Assembly (NCBI GenBank): GCA_016715945.1
Contig: JADJXJ010000001.1
Span: 248,001-312,000 of the forward strand
Direction of reading: 5' to 3'
Origin: Bacteroidota bacterium
Lineage (GTDB): Bacteria > Bacteroidota > Bacteroidia > Bacteroidales > F082
DNA: 64,000 nt
The notes beneath the pieces are model-generated. The model did not search any database. It saw only the letters and a list, made by a program, of their open reading frames with translations, and was not told where the DNA came from. The position numbers and the translations under genes are program-made. The stretch's first letter is position 1. Each line of letters begins with the position of its first letter. This document shows positions 22,605-31,254 of the stretch, piece after piece.

Positions 22605-25028
22605 TCAGAAAATCTTGGGATAGCGCGAGGGGTTATATTCGTGCATGATGTTGTACACACTCTCAAACACATCTTCTGCATTCGGGTTCGAGAAATAGTC
22701 GCCGTCGGTACTGTAGGCCGCACGGTGTTCTCGGGCTGTAAGGGTAGCGGGGGCGGCATCCAGGTAGCGGTAAGCTCCCTGCACCTCGAGCACCTGCTGC
22801 ATCATGAAGCTTGTGGCACCCCCGGGCACATCCTCGTCGAAAAAGAGCACTTTGTTGGTTTTTTTCAGCGATTCGGTGATAGTGTGTTTCAGGTCGAACG
22901 GAAGCAGGGTCTGCACGTCAATCAACTCAACCTCAATGCCAAACTCGCTCAGCTGCCTGGCTGCATCTTCCGCAATTCTGACGCAGGAACCATAAGTGAC
23001 TACGGTAATATCGCTGCCTTTTCTCAGGATTTCGGGTGTGCCGATGGGAATCCTGAACTTACCGAAGTTCGATGGTTTGCGTTCCCTGAGCCTGTACCCG
23101 TTGAGCGGCTCAATGATCAGTGCCGGATCGTCGGAAGCCAGGAAGGTGTTGTAAAAACCTGCTGCCTGTGTCATGTTGCGGGGCACGGCCACATACACCC
23201 CTCTGATCGAGTTGATTACCATGCTCAGGGGCGAGCCGGCATGCCAGATGCCTTCGAGCCTGTGGCCGCGTGTGCTCACAATAAGGGGGGCTTTCTGGCC
23301 TCCTCTGGTGCGGTAGCGCAGCGTAGCCAGGTCGTCGCTCATGGCCTGCAGGGCATAGAGCAGATAATCGAAATACTGTATCTCGGCAATCGGACGGAGT
23401 CCACGCATGGCCATTCCTATGCCCTGCCCGAGAATGGTAGCTTCGCGGATTCCGGTATCAAAGATGCGATGCTCCCCGTATTTGGCCTGCAAACCCTCGT
23501 AAGTCTGATTGACCCCACCGATCTTGCCCACGTCTTCGCCAAAAGCTACCAGCTCGGGAATAGAAGCAAACAGGGCATCAAAATTGTCGCGAATGATTTC
23601 ACGGCCGGGCACCATTGGCGCATTGCCGGCATATTCCGGGGCCACACCCTCAACCAAAAGGGCCGAATGCCTGCTTTCGGAATAAAGGTGTGCACTGTAG
23701 CACTCATATCCCTCGGCAAGTTCTGCCTGCAGCCATCTGGTTACATTGGTCTTGAGCGAGTTGCGCGGGTCGCTGCACGAATTGCAGATCAAGCGAAGGA
23801 TTTTTCGTGCCGACGAGATGATGTCCTTGCGAATAGGCTCGCCCACACGGGCCAGGTCGGACTTGATGCTGTTTATCTTACTGGTTTTGGCGCAATTGCA
23901 GGTGGTCACGTCCACCATTTGCAGAAAGTCGTCGCGTTTTTTAAGCAGTGGCTGCTGGAAATTGTTCCACGCATTGCGCCTGGCTTCTCTTGCACGTTGC
24001 TCGGCCTGTTGCTCAATCTCCGTCAGCTCCTCCTGTGTGGCCAGCCCCTGGGCGATGATCCATTGCCCAAAGTTCAGCAGCCCGTCACGCCGGCGCTCAT
24101 CTTCAAGTTGTTCAGGGGTCTTGTAACGCTCGTGCGAGCCGGAAGTGGAGTGCCCCTGAGGTTGGGTACATCCCACTACGTGGAAGAGCACCGGAATGTG
24201 GTCTTTCCGACATATTGCAATTCCCTCACGGTAGGCCTCAACCAGTGCGGGATAATCCCAGGCATTGAGGCGATAGATCAGATATCCCTTGCCACTTTCA
24301 TCCCTCCGGAAACCTGACAACACTTCAGAAATGTTCGATTTGGTTATCTGGTAATCGCCAGGTACCGAAATGCCCCAGCCGTCGTCCCAAACCGAAATGG
24401 CCATGGGCACCTGCAAAACACCGGCCGCATTGATGGTTTCCCAAAAATGTCCTTCGGCGGCCGAGGCATCCCCTATGGTGCCAAAAGCTACCTCATTGCC
24501 TTTGATGGAAAATTGAGTAAACCCATGAAGGCTCTTGTTCTCCCTGAACAGTTTTGAAGCATGTGCCAGTCCAAGCAGCCTGAGCATCTGACTTGCAGTG
24601 GGCGAAGTGTCGGCGGCGGAGTTTTTGATTTTCGTCAGGTTCTTCCAGTTCCCTTCTTCGTCAAGGCTCCGGGTAGCAAAGTGGTTGTTCATCAGCCTGC
24701 CACCATTTGATGGGTTTGCCTCAAGGTCGGTGTCGCCGTAAAGCTGGGCAAAAAGCTCCTCAAGGGTGGTCATTCCAGCCGCCAGCATGAATGTCTGGTC
24801 ACGGTAATAGCCTGATCTCCAGTCGCCCGGCTCAAATGCCTTGGCCATAGCGAGTTGCGGCAGCTCCTTACCATCTCCGAATATGCCAAACTTGGCTTTT
24901 CCGGTCAGTACCTCCTTGCGGCCAATGATGCTCGCATAACGGCTTTCCCATCCGATCCGGTAGTCGTTGAGTACTTCGTCTTTCGTTAAACCGGCCGGAA
25001 GAATGTCCGGCAGTTCTGTTTTTTCCAT
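22605..25028 (-). CDS. 2-oxoacid dehydrogenase E1, fused alpha and beta subunits
   Basis: An 807-residue fusion of the E1 alpha chain (about 1-400, TPP-binding GDASAAEGHFWETINAAG and VWDDGWGIS) and the E1 beta chain (about 450-807, GEDVGKIGGVN, then RTRGG and TTFDEDVPGG-like segments). E1 decarboxylates a 2-oxoacid with thiamine diphosphate and acylates the lipoyl group of E2. Bacteroidota commonly have this fused form; pyruvate or branched-chain 2-oxoacid specificity cannot be decided by motifs alone. No E2 or E3 gene is next to it. The ATG at 25028 gives the normal N-terminus. Confidence 0.9.
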   Translation of the reverse strand: MEKTELPDILPAGLTKDEVLNDYRIGWESRYASIIGRKEVLTGKAKFGIFGDGKELPQLAMAKAFEPGDWRSGYYRDQTFMLAAGMTTLEELFAQLYGDTDLEANPSNGGRLMNNHFATRSLDEEGNWKNLTKIKNSAADTSPTASQMLRLLGLAHASKLFRENKSLHGFTQFSIKGNEVAFGTIGDASAAEGHFWETINAAGVLQVPMAISVWDDGWGISVPGDYQITKSNISEVLSGFRRDESGKGYLIYRLNAWDYPALVEAYREGIAICRKDHIPVLFHVVGCTQPQGHSTSGSHERYKTPEQLEDERRRDGLLNFGQWIIAQGLATQEELTEIEQQAEQRAREARRNAWNNFQQPLLKKRDDFLQMVDVTTCNCAKTSKINSIKSDLARVGEPIRKDIISSARKILRLICNSCSDPRNSLKTNVTRWLQAELAEGYECYSAHLYSESRHSALLVEGVAPEYAGNAPMVPGREIIRDNFDALFASIPELVAFGEDVGKIGGVNQTYEGLQAKYGEHRIFDTGIREATILGQGIGMAMRGLRPIAEIQYFDYLLYALQAMSDDLATLRYRTRGGQKAPLIVSTRGHRLEGIWHAGSPLSMVINSIRGVYVAVPRNMTQAAGFYNTFLASDDPALIIEPLNGYRLRERKPSNFGKFRIPIGTPEILRKGSDITVVTYGSCVRIAEDAARQLSEFGIEVELIDVQTLLPFDLKHTITESLKKTNKVLFFDEDVPGGATSFMMQQVLEVQGAYRYLDAAPATLTAREHRAAYSTDGDYFSNPNAEDVFESVYNIMHEYNPSRYPKIF

Positions 25029-25079
25029 GCCTGTTAAGCGGTTGTTTAACTCTTTATAACAAAACTTATGGGTTCATGT

Positions 25080-25784
25080 TTAACGCGCCTTGTGCAGGCC
25101 ACATTCCTTCTGTTCGGGTTGTTCCCACCACCACCGGCCTGCCCTGATGTCCTCGCCCGGGGCTACCGCCCTTGTGCAGGGCTGACAGCCAATGCTCGGA
25201 TAGCCCTTGTCGTGCAGCGTGTTGTAAGGCACATTGTGTTGGGCTACAAAAGCTTTTACCTGATCATCGGTCCAATTGATCAAGGGATTTATTTTGATGA
25301 GTCCGTGAAGTTCGTCCCACTCAACAGTCTGCATATGCTGCCTGGTGACCGATTGCTGCCGGCGCAGCCCCGTGATCCATGCTTTGCAGCCCTGCAATGC
25401 CCGCGCCAAAGGTTCACTTTTTCGTATGTTGCAACACAATTTGCGGTTCTCGATGCTGTCGTAAAACAGATTGATGCCTTTTTCATTCACCATCTTTTCC
25501 ACCTGCCTGTAGTCGGGAAAGCTGAGCCCGATGTTTAGCTTGTACTTGGCCGCCGTCCGGTCGATCAGCTCATAGGTCTCAGGAAACAGGCGACCGGTGT
25601 CGAGGGTAAATATTCTGATTGGTAATGCGCGAATTGCAATCAAATGTGTGATCACCTGGTCTTCGAGTCCCAGACTGGTGGCAAAAGCTATCTGGTTTCC
25701 GAAAGTTTTGCTTGCATCGTGCAGTATATCAGTTGCATCCAGGTTTTGATATCGTTCGTTAAGCTCGGCAATGAGTGCTTGCAT
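25080..25784 (-). CDS. cysH: Adenylyl-sulfate (APS) reductase, CysH type
   Basis: Assimilatory reductase that converts APS (or PAPS) to sulfite. The 234-residue protein has the Fe-S ligands typical of APS-type enzymes: a CC pair in KLCCNIRKSEPL and a CxxC in GCQPCTRA, plus the C-terminal ECGLH Cys used in the reaction. The start at 25784 (MQALIAEL) is chosen since a TAnnTTTG promoter at 25802-25809 lies between it and an in-frame ATG at 25814. It is unlinked to the dissimilatory locus at 11-18 kb; no ATP sulfurylase gene is adjacent. Confidence 0.9.
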   Translation of the reverse strand: MQALIAELNERYQNLDATDILHDASKTFGNQIAFATSLGLEDQVITHLIAIRALPIRIFTLDTGRLFPETYELIDRTAAKYKLNIGLSFPDYRQVEKMVNEKGINLFYDSIENRKLCCNIRKSEPLARALQGCKAWITGLRRQQSVTRQHMQTVEWDELHGLIKINPLINWTDDQVKAFVAQHNVPYNTLHDKGYPSIGCQPCTRAVAPGEDIRAGRWWWEQPEQKECGLHKAR

Positions 25785-25801
25785 GGCCTTGGTCTTTTTC
25801 G

Positions 25802-25809
25802 CAAAGTTA
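25802..25809 (-). promoter_or_regulatory. Bacteroidota -7 promoter element (TAACTTTG)
   Basis: Minus-strand TAACTTTG, 17 bp upstream of the cysH ATG at 25784. It sets the start downstream of 25814. Confidence 0.55.
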
Positions 25810-25864
25810 ATCAAAGCAGCTTTTCAACCATCCCGGCTTGTCGCACCCTGCCAAAAGCTTTGCT

Positions 25865-25872
25865 TACTTTTG
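25865..25872 (+). promoter_or_regulatory. Bacteroidota -7 promoter element (TACTTTTG)
   Basis: TACTTTTG matches TAnnTTTG, 11 bp upstream of the mpl ATG at 25884, so the leader is short. Divergent from the cysH element. Confidence 0.55.
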
Positions 25873-25883
25873 CCAAAAAAGGA

Positions 25884-27239
25884 ATGAGGGTTCATTTTAT
25901 TGCGATAGGCGGCAGCGCCATGCACAATCTGGCCATTGCCCTGCATCTGAAAGGGTTCAAGGTTTCAGGATCGGACGATGAGATTTTCGAGCCGGCAAGC
26001 TCAAGGCTTCGTGCTCACAGGTTGCTGCCTGCACAGCTTGGCTGGTTTCCCGAAAAAATAGTGGCTGAGCTCGATGCGGTCATCCTTGGCATGCATGCCC
26101 GGGCCGACAACCCCGAGTTGCTTCGGGCACAGGAGCTTGGACTCACGATTTATTCCTTTCCGGAATACCTATACCAGCAATCGCTCGACAAGACCAGAGT
26201 CGTCGTTGCCGGCAGCCATGGCAAAACTACCATCACTGCCATGATTCTTCATGCACTCAAGGCGGCCGGGATGGATGCCGACTTTATGGTGGGAGCTTCC
26301 ATTCCGGGTTTTGATGTCATGGTCAGGCTCTCGGAGGATGCCCGTTGGATGGTGCTCGAGGGCGACGAATACCTGAGTTCGGCCATCGACAGGGTGCCAA
26401 AGTTCTGGCACTACCATCCACATATTGCTGTGCTCAGCGGTATCGGCTGGGACCATGTGAATGTTTTTCCAACCTACGAAATTTATCTGGAACAGTTTCG
26501 TGAGTTTATCCGGCGTATTCCGACGGATGGTGTCCTGATTTACAATCAGCTCGACGAGGAGGTACATAAACTTGCCCTCGAAGCCAGATGCCGGACCATT
26601 CCTTATACGCTTCCACCCTACGCAACGGGCAGCGATGGCATGCGGATCATTGACGCGCAAGGACATGCATGGCCTTTCCGACTTATTGGTTTGCACAACC
26701 TGTCGAATCTGATGGCAGCACGTGAGGTTTGCCGCCTGGCAGGCCTGAGCGACGAGGCCTTCTTTGCAGCCATGTCGGGCTTTAGCGGGGCGGCAAGGCG
26801 GCTTGAGTTGATTCACGACAGTTCGCAACTGACGGTGTACCGCGATTTTGCCCACGCGCCATCCAAGCTTAAGGCCAGCATCGAGGCGCTAAGGTTGCAG
26901 TATCCCCATCGTCGGCTGGTGATCTGTTTCGAACTGCATACCTACAGCAGCCTGTCGGCAGATTTCATGCCCAACTATCATGGAAGCCTCAACCCTGCCG
27001 ATGCAGCCGCCATCTTTTACGACCCGCACGCCGTAGCACTAAAACGACTCGAACTGGTCAGCCCCGACTACATCCACCAGAGTTTTGGATTGCCTTCGGC
27101 TTCCGTCCTGAACGATGCTGAAGCGCTCAAAAGCTGGCTCATTGCACAGTATTCACCCGGCTGTGTGATTGGTCTGATGAGTTCAGGAAGCTTTAACAAG
27201 CTGGATGTGAATGCGTTGATTGCAGAGCTCGAAAAATAA
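25884..27239 (+). CDS. mpl: UDP-N-acetylmuramate:L-alanyl-gamma-D-glutamyl-meso-diaminopimelate ligase
   Basis: Murein-peptide ligase that joins recycled tripeptide to UDP-MurNAc, cytosolic peptidoglycan recycling. The 451-residue protein has the Mur ligase layout: N-terminal Rossmann with HFIAIGGSAMHNLAIAL, ATP-binding AGSHGKTTIT, then the central and C-terminal domains (GEEY-like LEGDEY; YRDFAHAPSK). The start at 25884 is chosen, since the in-frame start at 25644 would lie in the divergent cysH gene and gives 80 non-Mur residues. The stop is 4 bp from a terminator that belongs to rho. Confidence 0.9.
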   Translation: MRVHFIAIGGSAMHNLAIALHLKGFKVSGSDDEIFEPASSRLRAHRLLPAQLGWFPEKIVAELDAVILGMHARADNPELLRAQELGLTIYSFPEYLYQQSLDKTRVVVAGSHGKTTITAMILHALKAAGMDADFMVGASIPGFDVMVRLSEDARWMVLEGDEYLSSAIDRVPKFWHYHPHIAVLSGIGWDHVNVFPTYEIYLEQFREFIRRIPTDGVLIYNQLDEEVHKLALEARCRTIPYTLPPYATGSDGMRIIDAQGHAWPFRLIGLHNLSNLMAAREVCRLAGLSDEAFFAAMSGFSGAARRLELIHDSSQLTVYRDFAHAPSKLKASIEALRLQYPHRRLVICFELHTYSSLSADFMPNYHGSLNPADAAAIFYDPHAVALKRLELVSPDYIHQSFGLPSASVLNDAEALKSWLIAQYSPGCVIGLMSSGSFNKLDVNALIAELEK

Positions 27240-27242
27240 AAA

Positions 27243-27263
27243 AACCGCCCTCAGGAGGCGGTT
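27243..27263 (-). terminator. Intrinsic terminator of rho
   Basis: Arms AACCGCC (27243-27249) and GGCGGTT (27257-27263) with a 7-nt loop, followed on the minus strand by a T tract. Located 22 bp past the rho stop and 4 bp past the mpl stop; may act in both directions. Confidence 0.8.
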
Positions 27264-27284
27264 GATATTTTACATAGCTACCTA

Positions 27285-29162
27285 TTAGCTGTTCATCGAA
27301 ATCAGGAACTCCTCGTTGGTTTGGGTATAGCGCATCTTGTCGCGCAGGAACTCCATGGCTTCGATGGGCGTCATATCCGAGAGGTGGTTGCGCAGGATCC
27401 AGACTCTCTGCATGGTTTCCTTGTCGAGGAGCAGGTCTTCGCGGCGTGTGCTTGAAGCCACAATATCGATGGCAGGCCAGATGCGCTTGTTGGCCAGGCG
27501 CCTGTCGAGCTGCAGCTCCATATTGCCCGTTCCCTTAAACTCTTCAAAGATCACTTCATCCATTTTCGAGCCGGTGTCGATCAGGGCAGTGGCAATGATG
27601 GTAAGCGAGCCACCATTTTCGATTTTACGCGCTGCACCGAAGAAACGCTTTGGTTTTTGCAGTGCATTGGCTTCCACACCGCCCGAGAGCACCTTGCCCG
27701 AGGCCGGAGAAACGGTATTGTATGCACGTGCCAGACGGGTAATCGAATCGAGCAGAATGACCACATCATGTCCGCACTCCACCAAACGCTTTGCCTTTTC
27801 CAGGACAATGGAGGCAATTTTCACGTGCTTGTCGGCCGGTTCGTCAAAGGTGGACGAGATGACCTCAGCGTTTACACTGCGGGCCATATCGGTAACTTCT
27901 TCAGGGCGCTCGTCGATAAGCAGGATGATCAGGTAAACTTCTGGATGGTTCTTGGCAATGGCATTGGCCACCTCCTTGAGCAGAACGGTCTTACCAGTTT
28001 TTGGCTGGGCTACAATCAGTCCGCGCTGGCCCTTGCCAATGGGGGCAAAGAGATCCATGATCCGTGTGGAGAGTGTCGCACCCTGATGGCCTGTGAGCCG
28101 GAATTTTTCGTTGGGAAAAAGCGGCGTCAGGTAGTCGAACGGGATGCGGTCGCGAATCTCATCGGGCAATCTTCCGTTGATGGTGTCCACCTTAACCAGC
28201 GGAAAAAACTTTTCACCTTCGCGGGGCGGACGGATCATGCCACGCACGGTATCGCCCGTCTTCAGCCCGAACAGCTTGATTTGCGATTGCGACACATACA
28301 CATCATCAGGTGAGTTGAGGTAGTTGAAATCCGACGAGCGGAGGAAACCATATCCCTCTGGCATGAGCTCGAGCACCCCTTCGGCAGGAACAATGCCATC
28401 AAACTCAAATTTGTATTCTGGCTTTTGCTGCTGATGTGGTTTCTGAGCTTCCTGAGCAGGAGCAGTTTGGCTTTCATGGCCCGAAGACTGCTCTGCCTGC
28501 TGATGCCGGTTTTCCCGTTGCCCTTGATCCCGGCCGGAAAAATCTTCGCGCTGTTTCTGCTTCCAGTTTTGCTGCTTAAAATCCTGTGGCCTGTTCTCGA
28601 AAGCTTTCTTTTCAGCCTGACGAGGTTGTTCCACCGGCCTGGTTTCAGGTTCGGGCTGGACGTGCTCTACGGGAGAGGGCGCGGAACTTGAGGCAACAGC
28701 CTGCTTTTCACTTCGTCCGGCCATCAACTCGCTGGTGTTGAAAACCTTACGCGGCCTTTTTGGACGGTGCTGACCTTCATCCGTTTTTGATTCGGTTCTT
28801 GCTCCATCTACCGGGGCTTCAATCTTTTTTTCTGAGGTGCCTTTCGCAGGTTCTTCTTGACGTGCTTCGACCTTGGCGGGGGCCTGGGCTATTGTTTCAG
28901 CTTCGGGTACTGGCTCGGCAGTCAGGTTTTCTTTTGGTTGTTTTTCCTGCTCGGGAGTTACGATCCTGGCCCGTCTGCCACGTTTTTTCTTTTCTTCTTC
29001 GCCAGCTTCTGGCTTTGACATGGGCTGAAGCGCCTGCTGGTCAAGAATCTGATAAATGAGATCCTGCTTGAGCAGCTTATCAAACTTTGGGATGTTGAGC
29101 GACTTGGCAATCTCTCTCAACTCGCCTACAAGCTTATTATTAAGCTCGATAATATCGTACAT
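27285..29162 (-). CDS. rho: Transcription termination factor Rho with long N-terminal insertion
   Basis: RNA-dependent hexameric ATPase that ends transcription. The 625 residues start with the Rho N-terminal helical domain (about 1-45), then a low-complexity charged insertion rich in Lys, Glu, Gln and Pro (about 48-245), the RNA-binding OB fold (about 250-330, GFLRSSDFN), and the ATPase domain with P-loop QPKTGKTVLLKE and LIDERPEEV (Walker B). E. coli Rho has 419 residues, so the insertion accounts for the difference; such insertions occur in Bacteroidota. Two promoter motifs on either side of the 5' region fit divergent transcription. Confidence 0.95.
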   Translation of the reverse strand: MYDIIELNNKLVGELREIAKSLNIPKFDKLLKQDLIYQILDQQALQPMSKPEAGEEEKKKRGRRARIVTPEQEKQPKENLTAEPVPEAETIAQAPAKVEARQEEPAKGTSEKKIEAPVDGARTESKTDEGQHRPKRPRKVFNTSELMAGRSEKQAVASSSAPSPVEHVQPEPETRPVEQPRQAEKKAFENRPQDFKQQNWKQKQREDFSGRDQGQRENRHQQAEQSSGHESQTAPAQEAQKPHQQQKPEYKFEFDGIVPAEGVLELMPEGYGFLRSSDFNYLNSPDDVYVSQSQIKLFGLKTGDTVRGMIRPPREGEKFFPLVKVDTINGRLPDEIRDRIPFDYLTPLFPNEKFRLTGHQGATLSTRIMDLFAPIGKGQRGLIVAQPKTGKTVLLKEVANAIAKNHPEVYLIILLIDERPEEVTDMARSVNAEVISSTFDEPADKHVKIASIVLEKAKRLVECGHDVVILLDSITRLARAYNTVSPASGKVLSGGVEANALQKPKRFFGAARKIENGGSLTIIATALIDTGSKMDEVIFEEFKGTGNMELQLDRRLANKRIWPAIDIVASSTRREDLLLDKETMQRVWILRNHLSDMTPIEAMEFLRDKMRYTQTNEEFLISMNS

Positions 29163-29270
29163 ATAAGGAATGATTTAAAGTCTGACGAAAAGATTCGGAA
29201 CTTTGGTTTGTGAGGCTTTGTGCAAGCTCGAAACAATGACCGGGAAGTGAACCTGATAAAGAATTCAGTG

Positions 29271-29278
29271 CAAAAATA
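29271..29278 (-). promoter_or_regulatory. Bacteroidota -7 promoter element (TATTTTTG) of rho
   Basis: Minus-strand TATTTTTG 108 bp upstream of the rho ATG; the leader of about 100 nt is unusually long compared with neighbours, which could allow leader control, an inference. Confidence 0.5.
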
Positions 29279-29370
29279 ACAATTTATTTACCAAACCACA
29301 AATTCTTTTTTTCAGCATAATCCATTATGCGCTTTTGTGCACCCATTGGTGAGATGCCGCTGGCAATTGC

Positions 29371-29378
29371 TATTTTTG
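29371..29378 (+). promoter_or_regulatory. Bacteroidota -7 promoter element (TATTTTTG)
   Basis: TATTTTTG, 15 bp upstream of the DUF4293 gene ATG at 29394, which it supports over an earlier in-frame start at 29337. Confidence 0.55.
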
Positions 29379-29393
29379 CAAAAAATGCATCAA

Positions 29394-29864
29394 ATGATTC
29401 AGCGCATTCAAACTGTTTATTTGCTTCTGTCGGGCATGGCATCTGCTCTTTTGTTTTTTTTCCCGATTGCATGGTACTATGGCGAGCTGCATACACTTAC
29501 CTTCTACATCCACCTGATCAAAGATCATGTGCCCTCGGCTGAGCCTCTGTTCGCCAAGGGTTTCCTCACAGTACCGGTTATTTTTACCATTGCGCTCATT
29601 GTGATGCCGGTTGTTCTGATCTTCGGATATCGCAACCTCGAACAGCAACTCAGGCTCACACGGATTCACATGATGTTTCTCCTGGTTTTTATTGCCCTGC
29701 TCTTCTTTTATTACACCGAAGCCATCGCAACAAAGGTGAATGCTTCTGCCGAATTTTCGTTCGGGATTTTTCTTCCACTTATTGCTCTGATTTTCAATTA
29801 TCTGACACAAAGAGGAATTATCCGGGATATCCGTTTGATCCGCTCAGTCGACCGCATTCGCTAA
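29394..29864 (+). CDS. DUF4293-family four-helix membrane protein
   Basis: A 156-residue integral membrane protein with four hydrophobic segments (about 8-25, 55-75, 88-110, 122-140) and the N-terminus MIQRIQTVYLLL, which identifies the DUF4293 family common in Bacteroidota. Function is unknown. The start at 29394 follows a promoter motif at 29371-29378. The first 19 codons of a longer frame (from 29337) are not needed. It converges with the YfcE-type phosphoesterase gene and overlaps its end by 21 bp. Confidence 0.8.
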   Translation: MIQRIQTVYLLLSGMASALLFFFPIAWYYGELHTLTFYIHLIKDHVPSAEPLFAKGFLTVPVIFTIALIVMPVVLIFGYRNLEQQLRLTRIHMMFLLVFIALLFFYYTEAIATKVNASAEFSFGIFLPLIALIFNYLTQRGIIRDIRLIRSVDRIR

Positions 29865-30362
29865 AGCGCTGCTTCTGTCCGATTCCCAGATCTCCAGGTC
29901 TTTCACCATGGAGTGGGCTACCGAAAGGCGAACCATGGTGATTTTTTGGTGAAAGCCTTGTATTCCGGCTGCACCTGGATTGATGAACAACAGTCCGGCT
30001 TTTTCATCGTATTTCACCTGCAGGATATGGCTGTGGCCTGCCACAAGCAATCCGGGCTTGTGTGCCTTGACCGCCTGTGAGGCTTTGGCGCTGTACTTTC
30101 CTGGCCGTCCGGCGATGTGCAGCATGACCACTTTCAGGCCTTCTATCTCAAATACTTGTATTTCAGGTAGATGCATCCTGACATGGTGGTCGTCTATGTT
30201 GCCATACACGGCCCGTAGTGGCTTTATCTGCCTGAGCCTCATGATGATATCTTCCGATCCAATGTCGCCCGCGTGCCAGATCTCGTCGCATCCGGCGAAA
30301 AATCCCGCAGCTGCGGGATGAAGAAATCCGTGGGTGTCCGAAAGGATGCCTATGCGTTTCAT
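29844..30362 (-). CDS. Metallophosphoesterase, YfcE/MJ0936-type
   Basis: A 172-residue calcineurin-like phosphodiesterase with the metal-ligand motifs SDTHG, GDIGSED, GNIDD and GHSH in the right order. YfcE-type enzymes hydrolyse phosphodiesters in vitro; the natural substrate is unknown. It overlaps the DUF4293 gene by 21 bp at the 3' end, convergent. The DUF3078 gene stop is 3 bp upstream, so it is the last gene of the TonB-C/DUF3078/phosphoesterase operon. Confidence 0.88.
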   Translation of the reverse strand: MKRIGILSDTHGFLHPAAAGFFAGCDEIWHAGDIGSEDIIMRLRQIKPLRAVYGNIDDHHVRMHLPEIQVFEIEGLKVVMLHIAGRPGKYSAKASQAVKAHKPGLLVAGHSHILQVKYDEKAGLLFINPGAAGIQGFHQKITMVRLSVAHSMVKDLEIWESDRSSALANAVD

Positions 30363-30364
30363 TT

Positions 30365-31237
30365 TTAAAAGGCGTAGCTCAAGCCAATGCTTAGTACTTC
30401 CTTAAATTGTGTCCGGGGTCCGCGTTTACCGTTCTTGTCCGTAATCTTAATGTCGTCGTCATAAATCAGGTGTGCGGAGATGTTGGCATTCATCCAGCTG
30501 TTTACCTTCATCACCAGCAGATTTTGGAAGTCAACATCCACATTCTGGGGGTTCTTGAGATAGTCTGAGAATAGCTCCAGCTTTGAAGTGAGGGTCACAT
30601 TTTGAAAGATTTCCTTTTTAAACCGTACTGTAGCTTTCGAACCAAGCTCGGTGCGCAGTTTTTTTCCTGCTTCCACACCAAAGGCTCCGGCATTCGAAAG
30701 CGAGTCGTCTGCCACAATGGTCAGTCGTCCTGTAACAGGTAACCATGTAACCGAGAAATAATCCACTGGCTTCCAGTCGCCACCTGCACCCAGGGTGATA
30801 TATGCAGGAGCAAAGGGCCGCGAAATCGGGTTGGTGCTGTCTTTGGCATAATTAAAACCGTCGCGCAACTGCGAGCGAAACGAAAGGGCCCCGGTGTAAA
30901 AAAGCTTCTCGGTGGCTTTCCGACCATACGACGAGTTGAACTCAAACTTATCATCGGTTTTTATGGGCTTCAGCTTACCGATTAAACTGTAACCGAGATT
31001 CATGTCAATGTTGTTGTCGAACTTCATCGCTCCTTTGGCATAATTGAAATCGTACCTGAACAACATCAGGGTGTTCAGTGAGCTCTGCCCGCCGGCAGCC
31101 CAGTTCGACAAATGACTTTGGGAAAAATTAAATCCCACCTTTCCGGCTGTTTTCCAGTGCGAAAGTGTGTCTTGTTTGGCCAAAAGGCTGTTAGCGGCAA
31201 TAATAGCCGGGATTAGAAAAAGGATTGTTTTTTTCAT
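30365..31237 (-). CDS. DUF3078-family exported protein
   Basis: A 290-residue protein with a signal peptide (1-20, LLAKQD) and a beta-strand-rich mature part with the features of the DUF3078 family (WAAGGQSSLN, DNNIDMNLGY, SIGLSYAF), probably an outer-membrane barrel; the last residue is Phe. Function is unknown; such genes are widespread in Bacteroidota. It lies between the TonB-C gene (17 bp gap) and the phosphoesterase gene (2 bp gap) in one transcript. Confidence 0.8.
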   Translation of the reverse strand: MKKTILFLIPAIIAANSLLAKQDTLSHWKTAGKVGFNFSQSHLSNWAAGGQSSLNTLMLFRYDFNYAKGAMKFDNNIDMNLGYSLIGKLKPIKTDDKFEFNSSYGRKATEKLFYTGALSFRSQLRDGFNYAKDSTNPISRPFAPAYITLGAGGDWKPVDYFSVTWLPVTGRLTIVADDSLSNAGAFGVEAGKKLRTELGSKATVRFKKEIFQNVTLTSKLELFSDYLKNPQNVDVDFQNLLVMKVNSWMNANISAHLIYDDDIKITDKNGKRGPRTQFKEVLSIGLSYAF

Positions 31238-31254
31238 TTTGATGCTGAAATGTG

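Noticed and set aside
22593..24317. 574-aa plus-strand frame opposite the E1 gene
   Set aside because: Antisense shadow created by codon bias of the E1 gene; no known motif.
29284..29496. 70-aa minus-strand frame before the DUF4293 gene
   Set aside because: Overlaps the DUF4293 gene start and its promoter; short, no family. A real small gene cannot be excluded but is unsupported.
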